Assembly: GCF_000276665.1 (NCBI RefSeq)
Contig: NW_004955418.1
Location: 595,211 to 659,210, forward strand
Origin: Chinchilla lanigera
Taxonomy: Eukaryota > Chordata > Mammalia > Rodentia > Chinchillidae
Reading direction: 5' to 3'
Length of the DNA stretch: 64,000 nucleotides
In this document: positions 33,646-46,320 of the stretch, piece after piece
How the letters are laid out: every line of letters begins with the position of its first letter
Position numbering within the stretch: position 1 is the first letter of the stretch
Made by a program: the position numbers and the translations under genes
Notes under the pieces: model-generated
Database searches by the model: none
The model's input: the letters and a program-made list of their open reading frames with translations, nothing else
What the model was told of the DNA's origin: nothing

Positions 33646-34394
33646 TCCAGATATTCACCAGTCTGCTTATTCTTAAAGATTAGTGCTGAGCAAGGACTTT
33701 AAGGGCACAGTCACAGAGTGAGTGTCTGAGACACAGGATAGATTATTTCTACAGGTGGACACAGCCTGTTTCATTGGCCCCAAGATACAATTCTCACCCC
33801 CTACCCCACTCCCATACGTTGACATCTTGGAAGTTTGGCTGTGCCTAACAGCTGACATCATAGTATATATGATGGAAAAAGCTAACTCTTCGTAAAGGCA
33901 GGTGGGCCACACATTCAGACTTTCTTTTTTCCTATCCTGAAAAGCTATTTTCTCTCAAGCTTTGTGAGCAGAAATCTTGCTGAATGCCTCAGACCCTTTT
34001 GCTGCCTCAGGACGTAAGGAATTCAGTCTGTCTTTGAGCGTCTCACCATGTGTCGCGGTCACCCTTTCTCACCGCACAGACCCCTCAAGTAGAATGTTGC
34101 CTTGAGCATATGTGTCCTGATCTTGGGACATATCCTGTGTGTTGATTTTTTTTAAAAAATGTCTCTGATGACAATTTTGTCATCATTTCCTGCTGCCTCC
34201 TAAAAGTAGAAGGCAAGATGCATTTGAGTGAAGAGATAGTTTATCTTATCCAGGGTCTGACTGTTTGGGGCTCTGACTGTTAGTGAGGAGCTGAATCCCC
34301 TACCACTGTCCTGTAAGCCCTTAAAGTTAACTCCCTAAATGATAGAACAACCAACTAGTCTCCACCACTCTTCTCTTCAGTATAAATTTGGTTC

Positions 34395-34555
34395 ATGTTT
34401 GTTTGTTTGTTTGTTTTTTGAGTCAGGATTTCTCTTTCTAGTGCAGGCTGGTTTTGAATTCACTTAGTAGCCACAGTTGGCCTCTAACTCAAAGTGATCC
34501 TCCTGCCTCAGCCTCCTGAGTGCTGGGATTACAGGCAGGCACCACCACACCTGGC
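34395..34555 (-). repeat. B1 SINE, minus strand, (GTTT)n tail
   Basis: GTTTGTTTGTTTG tail, B1 body, ending CCACACCTGGC. ATAAATTTGGTTC and ATAAATTTCATTC flank it. Confidence 0.92.
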
Positions 34556-34569
34556 ATAAATTTCATTCT

Positions 34570-34775
34570 TGTTTTCTTTTTCTTTTTGGAGGGCGGGGTA
34601 CTGAGGATTGAACTCAGGACTTTCACACTGAGCTGTATCCCTAACCCTTTTAAAAATTTTTTTAAATTTGAGACAGGGTTTTGTCAAGTGCCCAAGATGG
34701 GTTTGAGCTAACAATTCTCCTGCCTCAGCCTCCCAAAGTGCTGGGATCACAGGTGTGCTCCACCATATCTTGCCT
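34570..34775 (-). repeat. B4-like SINE, minus strand
   Basis: ID half (TACTGAGGATTGAACTCAGG, GAGCTGTATCCCTAACCC) fused to a B1 half (TTTGAGACAGGGTTTTGTC ... CTCCACCATATCTTGCC). Confidence 0.85.
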
Positions 34776-35019
34776 TGTTTTCTTTTCACTTTTTGAAAGC
34801 TCTTCAGATTTTACTACAAATTCTGAACTTCCTGCTTGTTACCAAAGCAGTGGTTTCCACCTCCTGTCAAGTATCTGGATGGGGACTTCCCATCTTTTGA
34901 GTTGATTGGCAACGGGATTTCCTAGCCCTTCGGCCCTCACCTGTTGCTGACCTCTTGCTCAGGGAGTAGTGATGAATTTATAATTAAGGATGTAAATCCT
35001 CAGGTAGAGAGGGGTGTGA

Positions 35020-35205
35020 GAGAGGCACTTACATATTAAGCCTATGCTTTCATAGATATTACTTCGTCTGATTCTTATGACAGCCGAGGGAGATGGCTCT
35101 TCCTTTGCCAGTTTTACATGTAAGAACTTGAGCCTCAAAACAGGTGAAGTCCTAGCTAGTCGTGCTAGTTTAACTGATAGGGTTAATTTGAACTCATACT
35201 TTCTA
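35020..35205 (-). repeat. MIR SINE fragment
   Basis: AGATATTACTTCGTCTGATT, ACATGTAAGAACTTGAGCCT: reverse MIR, strongly decayed. Confidence 0.55.
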
Positions 35206-35209
35206 GGAA

Positions 35210-37090
35210 GACCAAGCATGAAGATAGAAGTGATAGGGGATTGGTTCTTACTGATCAGTCAGTCATTTTCCCCTGTAACATGGAGGCTCAGGAGACCATT
35301 GGACTTGGTTCCTTGAAAGGTTCTGTGTTTTTTTCCCTGCCTAACTCTGGAGGTTGGTTGGTGACCTAGGCCCTCAGGTTGGAGCTGTGCTGTGTTTTTT
35401 AGCCTCTGATTGGGCCTCTTCTGGCCCCTGCTTCCAGTGGCTCCTGATTCAGGTCAGATGCTGCATAGTGCCCTAGAAATAACCGGGTTTCTAGCCCAGC
35501 GTGAGTCCCCAGAGCCCCTGGGCTGGCTAGGGCAGCACAGGCCACACTTCTCCCCTGAGCTGTGTTTGCTTCTATCATGTCATTGGCTTATTATAGGAAG
35601 CCTGTGAAGTGTTAGTTATCATTCCCTGTGACTCCGTCTTTTCTTCTCCTTCTGTCTTCCCCTGTGCTTTGGGGACTTTGGGTGACAGGGACTGAGGAGG
35701 TAGCATTCCATATGGGCTCCTTCTCCATTTGGAATCCAACTTTTCTGCTTATTTTCCCTTGAAGATGAGCTCTTGTTAGAAACTCTGGCACTGTGAATGA
35801 GACAGTAGCCCCTGTGGTCCGAGGAAGGAGTGCCTCAAAGAGTTGAAAAGGGAGCAAACTGGGGAGCAGGGCCCAAATGAGGGGGTGGTGGGGTCTGCAG
35901 AGGCCAAGTGCAGGATTCGGCAGCCTCTGCATTTTGATATTCTGCTTGCTGTCACCTTGACATGCACTTATCCACTTTAATCTTTGTATGTGGGCTCCGT
36001 CTTTGCATGTTGAGCTAAGGAGATGCCCATGAGGTCTGGTCCTAGAGTCAGAGCCATGGCTGTGAGACAGCAGATTGGAGAAGCTGCTGCGGGTTTCAGG
36101 GTTTGGGCTCTGGGGAGCTGTGAGTTAGGTGGCTGGGTGGTGATGCTGGCAACACTTCAGTATACATCGGTACCTCGAGTCCGATCTCAGTGTATTAGGC
36201 AGCTAGGCTCTGTCCTCTGCTCTCTCCTAAAATTACCCTCTGCAGGAATGGGGTGTTTTTCCCCACAGACACACCGCCCCTTATCTGCATGTCAGTGCTT
36301 TGTGACTTCTCTTCCACTTTGGTGCCCTTTTCAACCACTTCCCACATGTGACCTGGCTCATCTGGGCCACTGCCTGGAGATCTTGCCATATCTTTCACAG
36401 GTAGCTCTGAACACAGCTTCGACCAGCTTGGCCTTGATCAGAAGCAGCTCCCATTTTACATTGCTTCCCCTCAGGGACATGAAGAAGGGAGTGTCGTTTT
36501 GTGACAGGTATCAAGAAAAGACCCTGTGCTGTTCACCAAGAACACTTGGGCCCATGGATGTTGAGGTTCTCCCTGGAAAACATTGGAAGCATTAACCTCA
36601 TGATTTTGCACATTCAGAGAGACAAGTACAAATTGGTGTTCATACTCACACAGCCTCTCATCCTCCTCTGTCACGCGGCAGATGTCCCTGATGTCTGAGG
36701 CCCGTCCTCCTGCTCTGGCTATTGTCCATCACTCTGCACTTTCTCAGGAGCCTGGCACCACTGACTGTCCCCCGCTGTGCCTCCTCATCTCTACCCAGCG
36801 CTTCTCCATTGTTCAGGACGCGCCAAGGTCTTTCCATCTTAAATTGTCACCTTTCTTTCCCTTCTTCATAGCTAGACCTCCTGAGAGAACAGTCTCCGTC
36901 TTGTTGCTATTTCTTTTCATGCCCAGTTGTCCTCTTCCACACTTCCCACTTCCTCAGAACTGTTCTAAGTCCATCCCCATCTTACTTCTCTGCTCAGCAT
37001 TTCACTCAGCACTTTGGCGCTATTGACTAATCCTGGCTTTTTGAAATGCGGTGCCCCTTCAGCTGTCATTCTGTCACAACCTTAGTTTGC
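35210..37090. other. Intronic stretch without recognisable features
   Basis: The 190-residue ORF at 36023-36595 has no domain that I recognise and no splice or codon pattern of an exon. Confidence 0.5.
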
Positions 37091-37097
37091 TTCCTAC

Positions 37098-37432
37098 AGA
37101 TTGAGCATCCTTCAAAGTTTTTGGGACCAGAGGATTTCAGATTTCAGACTTTTCCAGATTTTGGAATATTTGTGTATACCTAATGAGGTCTCTTGGGGAT
37201 GGAACCCAAGTGCAAACACACAACTCATTTGTGTTTCATGTATACATTATACGTATAACCTGAAGGTTATTTTCTCCTGGGAATTGAAGAATGTACCTGC
37301 ATTTTTTTTTTTTTTTCTGCATCCAGTCACATGAGGTCAGATGTGGAACTTTCCATTTGCGGCATCTTACTGGCACTCAAACCATTTTGGACTTTGGAAC
37401 ATTTCAGATTCTGGACTCTTGGATTAAAGACA
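37098..37432. mobile_element. Tigger-group non-autonomous DNA transposon
   Basis: Inverted ends are visible: GATTTCAGATTTCAGACTTT near the 5' end and GAACATTTCAGATTCTGGAC near the 3' end. The interior has TCTTGGGGATGGAACCCAAG and CAGTCACATGAGGTCAGATG, known from a common MER-class Tigger derivative. Confidence 0.72.
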
Positions 37433-38022
37433 ATACAATCTATCCCTTCAGTCACTCCTTCATGGAGGAGCCAGCCTGTCCCGCCGCAGCAACTTCCTAG
37501 ACTCTGTGTTTCTCCTATGCTCTCTCCTCATGCGGTTTTCATGACCTCAGTTACTGGTTCTACGGGGACTTTCCAATTCACTGCTTTCAAATTTCCCATG
37601 CTTTAGTTGGAGACTTTTAAGCTCCAGGTTCTCATACTCAACTTCTAGTTTATCTTCTCCACTTAATGGTTCACAGATGTCTCAATCTGGACATGACCTA
37701 AACTAATTAATTTCACCCCTTGTCCAAACTTGACCCTCTAACACGTCCTCTAATTCAACCACTTCGGTTGTACTTTGGCATGTTCCTTATTACCCACCCA
37801 CTATGTGTTATCACTTTTACCTCCCAAATCTCTCTTGAATCTGCTCATCTACTGGCATTATTATCTGTCTCAGACACTGATCATCTCTCGCTTTTTCCCC
37901 GGTCATTGTTTCATCACCACCTCTTAGAATTCACTTTCCACATCACAACTTAAAAGTACCAGTTCAATCATAGTTAACTGTGCCACTCCTGCTGTGCTAA
38001 TCTCCTCAATAAATACTAAGAG

Positions 38023-38126
38023 GGGCTGGGGATTTAGCTCATCGGCAAAGTGCCTGCCTGGCTAGCGCAAGGTCGTGAGTTCGATTCCTGGTACCAGAAG
38101 AAAAACAAAAACAACAACAAAAAAAA
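38023..38126 (+). repeat. ID SINE, young subfamily, 17-bp target duplication
   Basis: TCAATAAATACTAAGAG at 38006-38022 and 38127-38143; intact head and GGTACCAG. Confidence 0.96.
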
Positions 38127-38329
38127 TCAATAAATACTAAGAGCAACCCCCTTGCATGGTCTACGAGACCATGTGATCTCACCAGCCTTGTCTGTTGTCT
38201 CTTCTCCTCCCTCTGCACTCGGCCATGTGGACCTTGACATGACATGATTCCTGCCTCAGGGCATTTATATATGTGCTCTTTCTGTTCTCTTAATTGCCCT
38301 TCCTTCTTCTCTGCTAGTTCATCCCTGTC

Positions 38330-38620
38330 TGTCCTTCTCAGCTAAGCACAGGAGCTCTTCCTTAGGGAAGTGTTTTTGGAATTCCAGGCCATAAATGCAC
38401 CATGTCAGTGCACACGGGGTCACCATCCCTTCCATGTCTCTCCTGCACTTATTCATGGTAGTACCTAAAACCCCTTTGATTCTGAATATCTATTCCCCCT
38501 ACAACATAAGGTCCTGAGGGCAGAAACTGCACCTGTCTCTGCTGTGTGCCCAGCTACAGCACAATCCCTGGCACATAGTTGACACTAGGATATGTTTAAT
38601 TTCATGAATGAATCACAACT
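38330..38620 (+). repeat. L2 LINE 3' fragment
   Basis: ACATAAGGTCCTGAGGGCAG and CAATCCCTGGCACATAGTTG with ATGAATGAAT: L2 terminal text. Confidence 0.65.
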
Positions 38621-38696
38621 GAGCTGAGGAGGACAGAGTGAAGATGAATTGGTCTGGAGGTGTATGTAGACACTATTGTCCTTCTAGTGTCAGTTT

Positions 38697-38800
38697 AGAG
38701 AAGTCAATAATAGTTCAGATGTACGAGGCCTTGGGTTCAATCTCTAGCACTGCAAAAGAGATAGCTAAATAGACAGATAGACAGAGAAACAGAAGTTCCC
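38697..38800 (+). repeat. ID SINE fragment followed by short GATA-rich run
   Basis: GAGGCCTTGGGTTCAATCTC and AGCACTGCAAAAGAGATAGC are the ID 3' half; then AGACAGATAGACAGAGA. Confidence 0.65.
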
Positions 38801-38844
38801 TTTTATATGAATCATAGTTACAGTATCTATCCAGAATTTTAGTT

Positions 38845-38955
38845 TTAAACATGAGAAAACTAAGGCCCAGAGAAGGAAGTCACTTGTCTAAGGTCATAGA
38901 CTGCTGTAGTAGCAGAGTTAGAACTCCTGTCTCCCACACAAGCTCTCCTGTACCA
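38845..38955 (-). repeat. MIR SINE fragment
   Basis: CATGAGAAAACTAAGGCCCA, AAGGTCATAGACTGCTGTAG in reverse MIR order. Confidence 0.7.
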
Positions 38956-40285
38956 CCTACCCCTTCCTGCCTCCCCTAAAGGCGACAGCTTTGTGCTCTG
39001 TTAAAAGCAAGGTTCTGGAGTCAGAAAAGCTGGCTGCTTCCTCCCTGCCTCAGGAGTGTGGCAGGTAGGAACCAGCCTGTCCCATAGCAGCAACTTCACA
39101 ACCATGTCCTTCCCTCCCTGTGTGGATGTAGATGTGAGTGTCGGGCTGCAGAAGTCCCTGAGCCAGTGCCAGCCTCCCCTGTTGCGATGTGGAGCCCTGA
39201 AAGGAGAAGCACAAGGAGTGTGTTTGTTGAAGTAACTTGATTTTCCAGTTTCTGGATTATCATAATTTGGGGCCAAGAAACCTGACATAGGAGCTAAAGC
39301 TTATAGCATCTGTTACAAGATCAGAGTCCCTACCTGGAAACGCTACCTGTGCGGTCTGACCCTACTGTCAGTTTTGGATAAGGCCTGCAGGGAAGCCCCT
39401 CTTCAGTAAGCTGTCCCTTCCTCACTACTTCACTCTAGTCACTGAGAATTTCTGAAAGACCCAGAAATGGAAAGCTCTCAGCTAGGAGGGGCCACACAGG
39501 AAACAGGATACCAAGAATGTGAGCCCCAGAATGCTGGCACCTCTCATTTCCATTCTCACCTCACTTCTCTCCAATTAAAAAAAAAAAAAACTGGCATTTA
39601 CTAAATCTTTATTAATGTCTTGGGTACAGAGGATGTAAAGGTGCATAAGTCACATCTCTGACCGTCTCGAAGTCTGAGTGGTAGGTAAAAAATTCATTTA
39701 TTCATTCATTCATTTCTAGAGCATTTGGTGCACATCTATTATGTGGTAGGCATTATACTGCGATTGTGCAATATTTGAGTTTCTCTTCAAATATGCTCCC
39801 ATGTACTGAGAATACTGAACAGACAATAATCTGTGCCCTCATGGAATTTACTTTCTGGTGGCGAGAGACCAATAATATAGACTAAGCCTAATAAAAATAA
39901 ATTAAATAGTGTTTACAGGGTTTTAAGTGTTACAAGGGGGGGAGGGAAAGGAATGAAGGGGGTAATGGGAGCACAGAGGGGTGGCCTGCAGTTTCCAAGA
40001 ATGCTCTCAGAAGACTGAGTTTACAAGGTGACATTAGAACAGAGACCTGAAAGAGGCAAGGAAGCTAGATACATGACACGCGGGTGAAAGGAATTTCTGG
40101 AGCGGGAGCTCTCCTGAGGGGAAGCATGCTCGGCATGTGTGGGGAGCAGCACAGAGGCCCTGTGGTCGGCATGGAATAAGCTGACATTAGAGAAGCCAAG
40201 GGGCCCAGATCAGATAGGGGCATGTTGGCCAGTGTGAAGATTCAGCCGTGTTTTATGTGAGAAGAGGATCCACTGGAGGTTTTGC

Positions 40286-40330
40286 TCAGAGGAGTAATTT
40301 TTTTTTTTTTTTTTTTCAGAGGAGTAATTT
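40286..40330 (-). repeat. Poly(A)-only retroposition footprint
   Basis: TCAGAGGAGTAATTT occurs at 40286-40300 and 40316-40330 with only T between. This is a 15-bp target duplication around an A tail with no element body. Confidence 0.75.
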
Positions 40331-40659
40331 ATTTGAAAGGGACCAAAAAGTCTTCTAGGTTGAGAACTTTCTTTCAGGAGTGCAAGTGAAAGCAGGGAAG
40401 CTAGTTTGGAAGCCAGTGCAGAAATCTAGGTGAGAGATGGTGGCTTGTTGTACTGTGGCTGCAAAGGGGAAGTGAGAAGAGGCTGGATTCTGGGTCATTC
40501 CGTTCAAGGCTGGGGGTCGGGTGTGATGCCTCGTGTGCGCTAGGCAAGGTTCTAGATACCTTTAAAAGAGAGAGCCCAGAGGATTTCCTGGTAGATAAAA
40601 TGCAGAGTGAGGGAGAAAAGACAGAACAGTTTTTATAGCTTAGTGCCTATTAATTTTAT

Positions 40660-41100
40660 AAAATATTGGATTTCAATGAGGTATTTTCAAACATCCATAT
40701 TTTTATAATATCCATCCCTCTTTTCTATCAACTCCCACCTGCTCCTTATTGCTTTTCTCTTGTCTAATAATAGTCTTCCTTCTACTTTCCTGTCACCTCT
40801 TAGACTTCCCATGTTGGAGAAAGCATGGGATATTTGTCTTTCTGAGTCTGGCCTATTTCCCTTAACACAATGATCTCCAGTTCCAACTATTTTCCTGCAA
40901 ATGACATAGGCTCATTTGGGTAAACAATACTCCATTGTGCGTATATTCCACATTTTCTTTGTCCATTCATTTGTTGATGAGCAGCTGGGCTGGTTCCACA
41001 TCTTGATTATTGTGAATTTTGCCACAGTTAGCAAGGGTGTGTGGCTCTCCCTGTAGTGGTACGCTGGCTTCAGTTCTTTTGGGATATTTCAAGAAGTGCT
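40660..41100 (+). repeat. L1 3' UTR-like relic
   Basis: CTGGCCTATTTCCCTTAACA, AATACTCCATTGTGCGTATA, TCTTTGTCCATTCATTTGTT, GCTGGTTCCACATCTTGATT follow old L1 3' sequence. Confidence 0.75.
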
Positions 41101-43320
41101 GTATCTGGAGTGCAAGGTTTTGACCTGAATGATTGGAAGCATGATACTGCGTTTGAGAGAGGGAAGAATGGGTTGGAACAGGTAAGGGGTTTGAGCTTGG
41201 ACAGTTTGGATGTGTTAAGTGGAATGTACAACATGGGCTACAGATATAAATATGGGAATTGTCGGCATATAGTAGTAGGAGAACTATAAAAGCAGTCGAG
41301 ATCATCAGAAGAGTGGGTGTAGGTGAGCAGTGCAGAAAAAAGTGCAAGGATCAAGCCCTGGGGGCTGGAATGTTCAAGAGCTGGGGGTAGGGGAGGGACC
41401 AGCAAAGATGATTGGAGTGGTGAGGTAGGAAGAAAACCAAGAGTGTAGTGATCTGGAAGTGAGGAATATGCCCTGGGTAAAAGGGAGAGAGGGATGGGGT
41501 CAGTGCTACTGAGGGGCTGGCTCAGGTGAGCACCAGCCTCATTAACCACTGAACTGGCCAATGTGGATGCCACTGGGGACCTTGACAAGGGCACTTTCAG
41601 TGTAGTGGAGGGGGCTAAATAAAGCCGTAACAGATAATAGAAGAGAAAAGAAGAGTTTATTGTCAGTTTGCTGCAAAAGGAAATAGAGTGGTAGCTCTTA
41701 GGGGAAGTGGAATCAGGAGAGTCCATTGTATTTTTATTGCAGTAAAATAAAATACATGTAATACAAAAGTTGGCACTTCAAACACTTCAACTGTGCAGTG
41801 CAGTGGCATGGAGCACATTCACCCTGTGGTGCAACCACCACCACCACACATCTCTAACCCTCTTCATCTTCCTAAACTGAAACTCCGTTATTGTTTTAGT
41901 ATGGGAGGAGGGACGACATGTTTATTTGCTGATGTGTGTGCATGCATATGTGTGTGGGTGTGCATGTGTGTGTGTGTAGATTACTGATGCAGGAAAGTGG
42001 GAGAAGATTGTTGAGATGCTTCCCTGGAGTGGAGAGGGGTGAGATCTGGCATACCAGTACAGGGATTGGCTCTTGGATCAGGGATAATTTATCTGCAGTA
42101 ACAGGAGGGAGGGCAGAGTTCTGAGTATAGATGCTGACAGGTGCATAAATGTTGTAGTGGGAGTCTGTGGAATTTCTCTAACTGTTTCAATTTTCTCAGC
42201 AAAGTAGGAAACAAGGTCATCAGTGAGAGTGTGGGGGAGGAGTTGTTTAAAGTTTGAGGAGAAGGAAGGTGTGAAGTAGTCATCTTGGCGCGTAGGTGGG
42301 GGATAGAATAAGCTGGGGAGGACAGTATGACTGTTAGGCACGTTAAGGGCTCATCTTCACTTCATGGTCATGAATTTAAAGTGGGACCAGTGTCTGTAGC
42401 TGTATGCTTTCTTCCGTTACATTCAATTGCATGAGTGTAAATACTGGGTTGGATTCAACTAGAATTGTGGTTTTGCCGAGGAAAGAAAGGGAATTGTGAT
42501 AAGATGGGTCATGAATATAAGCTGGGAGAGTAGGGAAGAAAGGACGTAGTGTGCACTGTGAGAACTGGTAAAAAGGTGACAGTAGCAAAAGACTGGTGAG
42601 CCTGTTAGGATGGAGAAATTTCCGGAGTCCAAATACAAGACAGAGTAAGCTGGAAGGTGGCGTGCAGTTGTGGGAAGCGGGTGCGTGTGAGTATGAGATT
42701 ATGAAAGGAGTTGAGGTTTTTAGTGACAACAAAGACAACCGTTTCAGCATGAGAGTCACTGAGGGAGGCGGGGCACAAGACAAGAAGAGAAGAGGAGCTT
42801 GAGGAACTGAGAAGGCAAGGCACTGGGACGACCACGTATGACAGGAAGAGCAGATCTGTGTCCCACCCTCAAGGCCAGGTCACAAGACAAGTCAAAAGAT
42901 TTTGTGGCTTAATGTGAAAAGTGCTGTGGTTTGAAACATGCAAGGTAAGGGGATGCAAATGAAGGACACATAAATCCAGCCTTGCGAGTTAGGGAATCTT
43001 CCCAAGGAAAGTGATTTGAGTCAGGATTTTGAAGAATAAATCCAAGTACTGAGCTAAAGAGAGAGGGAGGAAGCACTCCAAGCAGTGCAAGCAGTATGTG
43101 CAGAGGGATAAAAGACAGACAGGGGATGTGCTGAAATACCCAGAGGAGATCACTTACCCCCAGCGGCATGGTCAACCCCAGTTGCCATGGGAGGGGATGG
43201 AGGACGAATTTGAGAATAGGAGCAGAATTGGATCGTCATTTAGGACCTTGTTAAGGGAACAGTGGAGAGGTATAGATGGGCTGGGGAAGAGAAATGCTTA
43301 ATAGGTAGTGGCATTTGAGC
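41100..43320. other. GA-biased decayed stretch, probably old repeats
   Basis: Purine-rich text such as CAGAGGGATAAAAGACAGAC resembles ancient interspersed repeats that I cannot name. The 162-residue minus-strand ORF (41238-41726) looks like complement of this bias, not a gene. An L1M-like piece (CACATTCACCCTGTGGTGCA) sits at 41730-41890. Confidence 0.45.
41931..41980. repeat. (TG)n microsatellite
   Basis: Interrupted GTGTGT array with GCATGCATA. Confidence 0.92.
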
Positions 43321-43324
43321 TGGA

Positions 43325-43825
43325 TCCTCTTATCAGTTATCTATGGCTTCATGCCTAATTGCACCAGAACTTAGTGAGTTAAAATAACATATATTTATTT
43401 TCTCGTAGTTTTGAGGGCCAGAAAGCCAGACGTAACTGAGTTCTTCAACCTAGGGTGCTTCACAAGGTCACAGATAAAGTGTTGGCCAAGGCTGCAGTCA
43501 TCTCAGTCTCGACAGAGGACCTGCAGGCTCATTCACATGGTCATTGGCCGGCTTCATGTCGCTTATGGCCTTTGACCAGAGACGTCAGTTTCCTGCCACA
43601 GGGATTTTACCATAGAGTACTTCATGATATGGCAACTGACTTTCCTCATTGTTTTGTAACACAGCAACAGAAGTAACATCCCATCACTTTTGTTGTATTT
43701 TATTTACTAGAAGCAAATTATTAGATCCAGCCACACGCAAAGGGAAAGCATTGCACCAGCTTAGAAATACCAGGAGGCAGGGACATCGGGGGCCACTCCA
43801 GGGACTGCCTCACACGGTGCTGAGG
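43325..43825 (+). mobile_element. MLT1-type MaLR solo LTR
   Basis: TTATCAGTTATCTATGGCTT, AGAACTTAGTGAGTTAAAAT, GACAGAGGACCTGCAGGCTC and GCAAATTATTAGATCCAGCC in MLT1 order. The second MLT1 in this intron. Confidence 0.75.
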
Positions 43826-44509
43826 AAGGGTTCAAGAGTCTCTCAGAGTTGATGGCACAGAATTTTAAAGAAGTAAAAATAACACAGGCAATAATGACAT
43901 GAAGGCGTGAAATGCCCTATGTGTTCTAAGTAGTACAAGAGGAGGTCTTTCATGCTATGCACAGCAGTTTGGCCTTCACTCTTTGTATCAAGAGATCCTT
44001 TGAGGGCTTGTATATAGGAAATATTAGATTTTGGTCTTTGATGCGTGTGGGGGGGACAAGCGGGACAAAGCACAGAGTTATCACATATCCTCTCTTCTCA
44101 CACTGCGTAGCCTTCCAGTTATACCTGCCTGGTGATGTGGAGAGCACCCCAGAGATGGGATCTGAAAAAGAACAGCGAAGGGATGAGGAGGCCAGAATCA
44201 AGACAGTGGTAGTGAGCGTGGCACAGGGGGCCAGATGCAGAGACTGTCTGGACAATAATTAACAGCTCGCAGAGAGCCTCCTGGGAAGCATGGGGATCAA
44301 GTGACTTGGAGTCCTCCACAGAGGTTGCTGAGGGTTTCAGCTAATTCAGCTAATAGAGCATGAGTAAGACACTGCTCGTCGATGGAGGGGAGTCAATCCT
44401 GGCATCTACGGCCTTCCCCCGTGAATTTAAGGCACACGTTTGTAGTTTTAGTTTCTAACAGTAAAGAGTATTTAGTTAAAGGGTTTTTTTTCTATAAAAT
44501 AAAATACTT

Positions 44510-44750
44510 TTAAGTTACTTTTTTTCAGAGCAGTGTTGGAGTTATAGAAAAATTGAGAGGAGGAACAGAGATATCCCACATCCCTTCCCCCTGCACGCAT
44601 ACGTAGCCTTTCAGTTCTCAGCGCTGGCCCACACAAGATGTAGATTTGTTGTGAATGATAAACCGACACACACATCATTTTCACCTGAAGTTCATAATTT
44701 ACATTAGAGGTCACTCTTGCTGTTGTACATTTTATGCATTTGGTCAAGTG
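44510..44750. repeat. L1M 3' relic
   Basis: ATAGAAAAATTGAGAGGAG, CATCATTTTCACCTGAAGTT, TTGTACATTTTATGCATTTG. Confidence 0.55.
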
Positions 44751-45189
44751 GATAAGGACACGTATTTAAGTTTCTTCCCTGCCTGTTAGAACATTACTAT
44801 AATGAAAGATCTGAGTCAGATGAAAGAGATCTTTTTACAGACAGAAGAGCTCTACTTTGGGCTATAGTTCTGGAGGTGCAAGGTGTATTGGCCACAGCTG
44901 GTGATGGCCTTCTTGTTGGCAGAGTCCCAAGATGGAGAAGATCATCACCCGGCAAGAGGTAGGCAGTGCATGGAGGCGCATAGAACTGGTCTCTCTCCCT
45001 CCTCTCATGAAGCCACCAGGATTTGGTCATGGGGGCTTCACTGAGCCCAGTTATCTAACCCTGCTCACTTCCCAAACACCCTACCTCTGAGACCAACCAC
45101 AGTCAGACTGTTTCCATCCTCTTAATACCTGACTGTGGGAATTCAATTTTAGCACTTGAAATCCTGAAAGACATTCAGATCAGATCCAA

Positions 45190-45560
45190 GCCATAGTAAT
45201 GTTTCCATGGCTTGAAACTCATCACTTTTTAGTGCTGCAGAATGTCCCAGTATCTGGACGTACCAGTTTATTTATCTACTCACCTACTATTGTTGCTTCC
45301 TGGCGTTGGCACTTATGAACAAACACCGACAACACCAGGTGCTTAGGGGTGTGGAGCCACAGGAATTCTCACTCTGTGCTGCTGGGAATGCAAAATGGCA
45401 CAGCTACTTTGGAAGGCAGTTTGATGGCTTCTTACAGAATTAACTTACTCTTCCCATACAGTCCCACAGCTGTGCCCTTTGGTATTTACCCAAAGAAATT
45501 TAAAACTTAGGTTCACGCAAAAAACTGGACATGGATATTTATAGAAACTCTATTTAAAGC
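45190..45560 (+). repeat. L1M LINE ORF2/3' fragment
   Basis: GGGAATGCAAAATGGCACAG, CTACTTTGGAAGGCAGTTTG, GGTATTTACCCAAAGAAATT, GACATGGATATTTATAG: classic L1 ORF2 3'-end order, decayed. Confidence 0.85.
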
Positions 45561-46127
45561 ATCCCCTCTGTGTGGAATCCCATTCAGAGTGTGATGGGGA
45601 ACGCAGAATACAAGGTTTCACCCTTGAAGAGCTCTCAGTTTAATTCCAAGTGAGAAGCAACATGATGAGATCTAGGACACTGACTCTGAGGGCACTTTCA
45701 CTCAGGCGAGATGCAGAGAGAAAGACTCCGGTGTGCTCCAGTTCTGTGGCAGCAGCAATCTGACTTTTCCATGGGGCTTTGAAGAGTAGTGAATCCTCCC
45801 AGGATGCTCTGTGTTTGCTTCTATTGCGTAGGCCAGGGCTTTTGCCTTTCTTGTACACTTCGGTGCAGCTTCTCAGAATTTCTGGGTCAGTTAGTACCAC
45901 TCCAAGATGGTTCTGGACCTCGGGTTGCCATATGGGTAAGGCAAGGTTTCCTGTGCAGACCCAGTAGTATTATCCATAATGCCTGTCACTGTGTAGCCCA
46001 GGGAAGATTGTGGTATTATTTTTCTAGAACCTTCTGGGAAAGAGTAGAATCAGATTGGAGGATGAGTGCAAAGTGGTTTCTCTGTGCCAGAAATAATGTA
46101 TGTGGAAAACCTACCAGTATCATGTGG

Positions 46128-46320
46128 TTGCTTTGCACAAGCTACCCCATTCAGGATTGTAACAACCCTGGAAGGCTGGTGCTATTGCTGTTATCCCATT
46201 TTTCATGTGGGAAACTGAGACTCAGAGAAGTTAAGTAACTTACTCAGTGCTGTACAGTAAAAGGGAGATACAGGCCCATCTGACTTTAGAGCCCATGTTC
46301 TAATCACAGTACTATACCTC
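46128..46320 (-). repeat. MIR SINE
   Basis: GGGAAACTGAGACTCAGAGA, AGTTAAGTAACTTACTCAGT, ATCCCATTTTTCATGTGG: reverse MIR. Confidence 0.82.

Noticed and set aside
36023..36595. 190-residue ORF
   Set aside because: No domain, no conserved motif, no splice structure; within intron 1.
41238..41726. 162-residue minus-strand ORF
   Set aside because: Complement of a GA-rich decayed stretch; composition explains the open frame.
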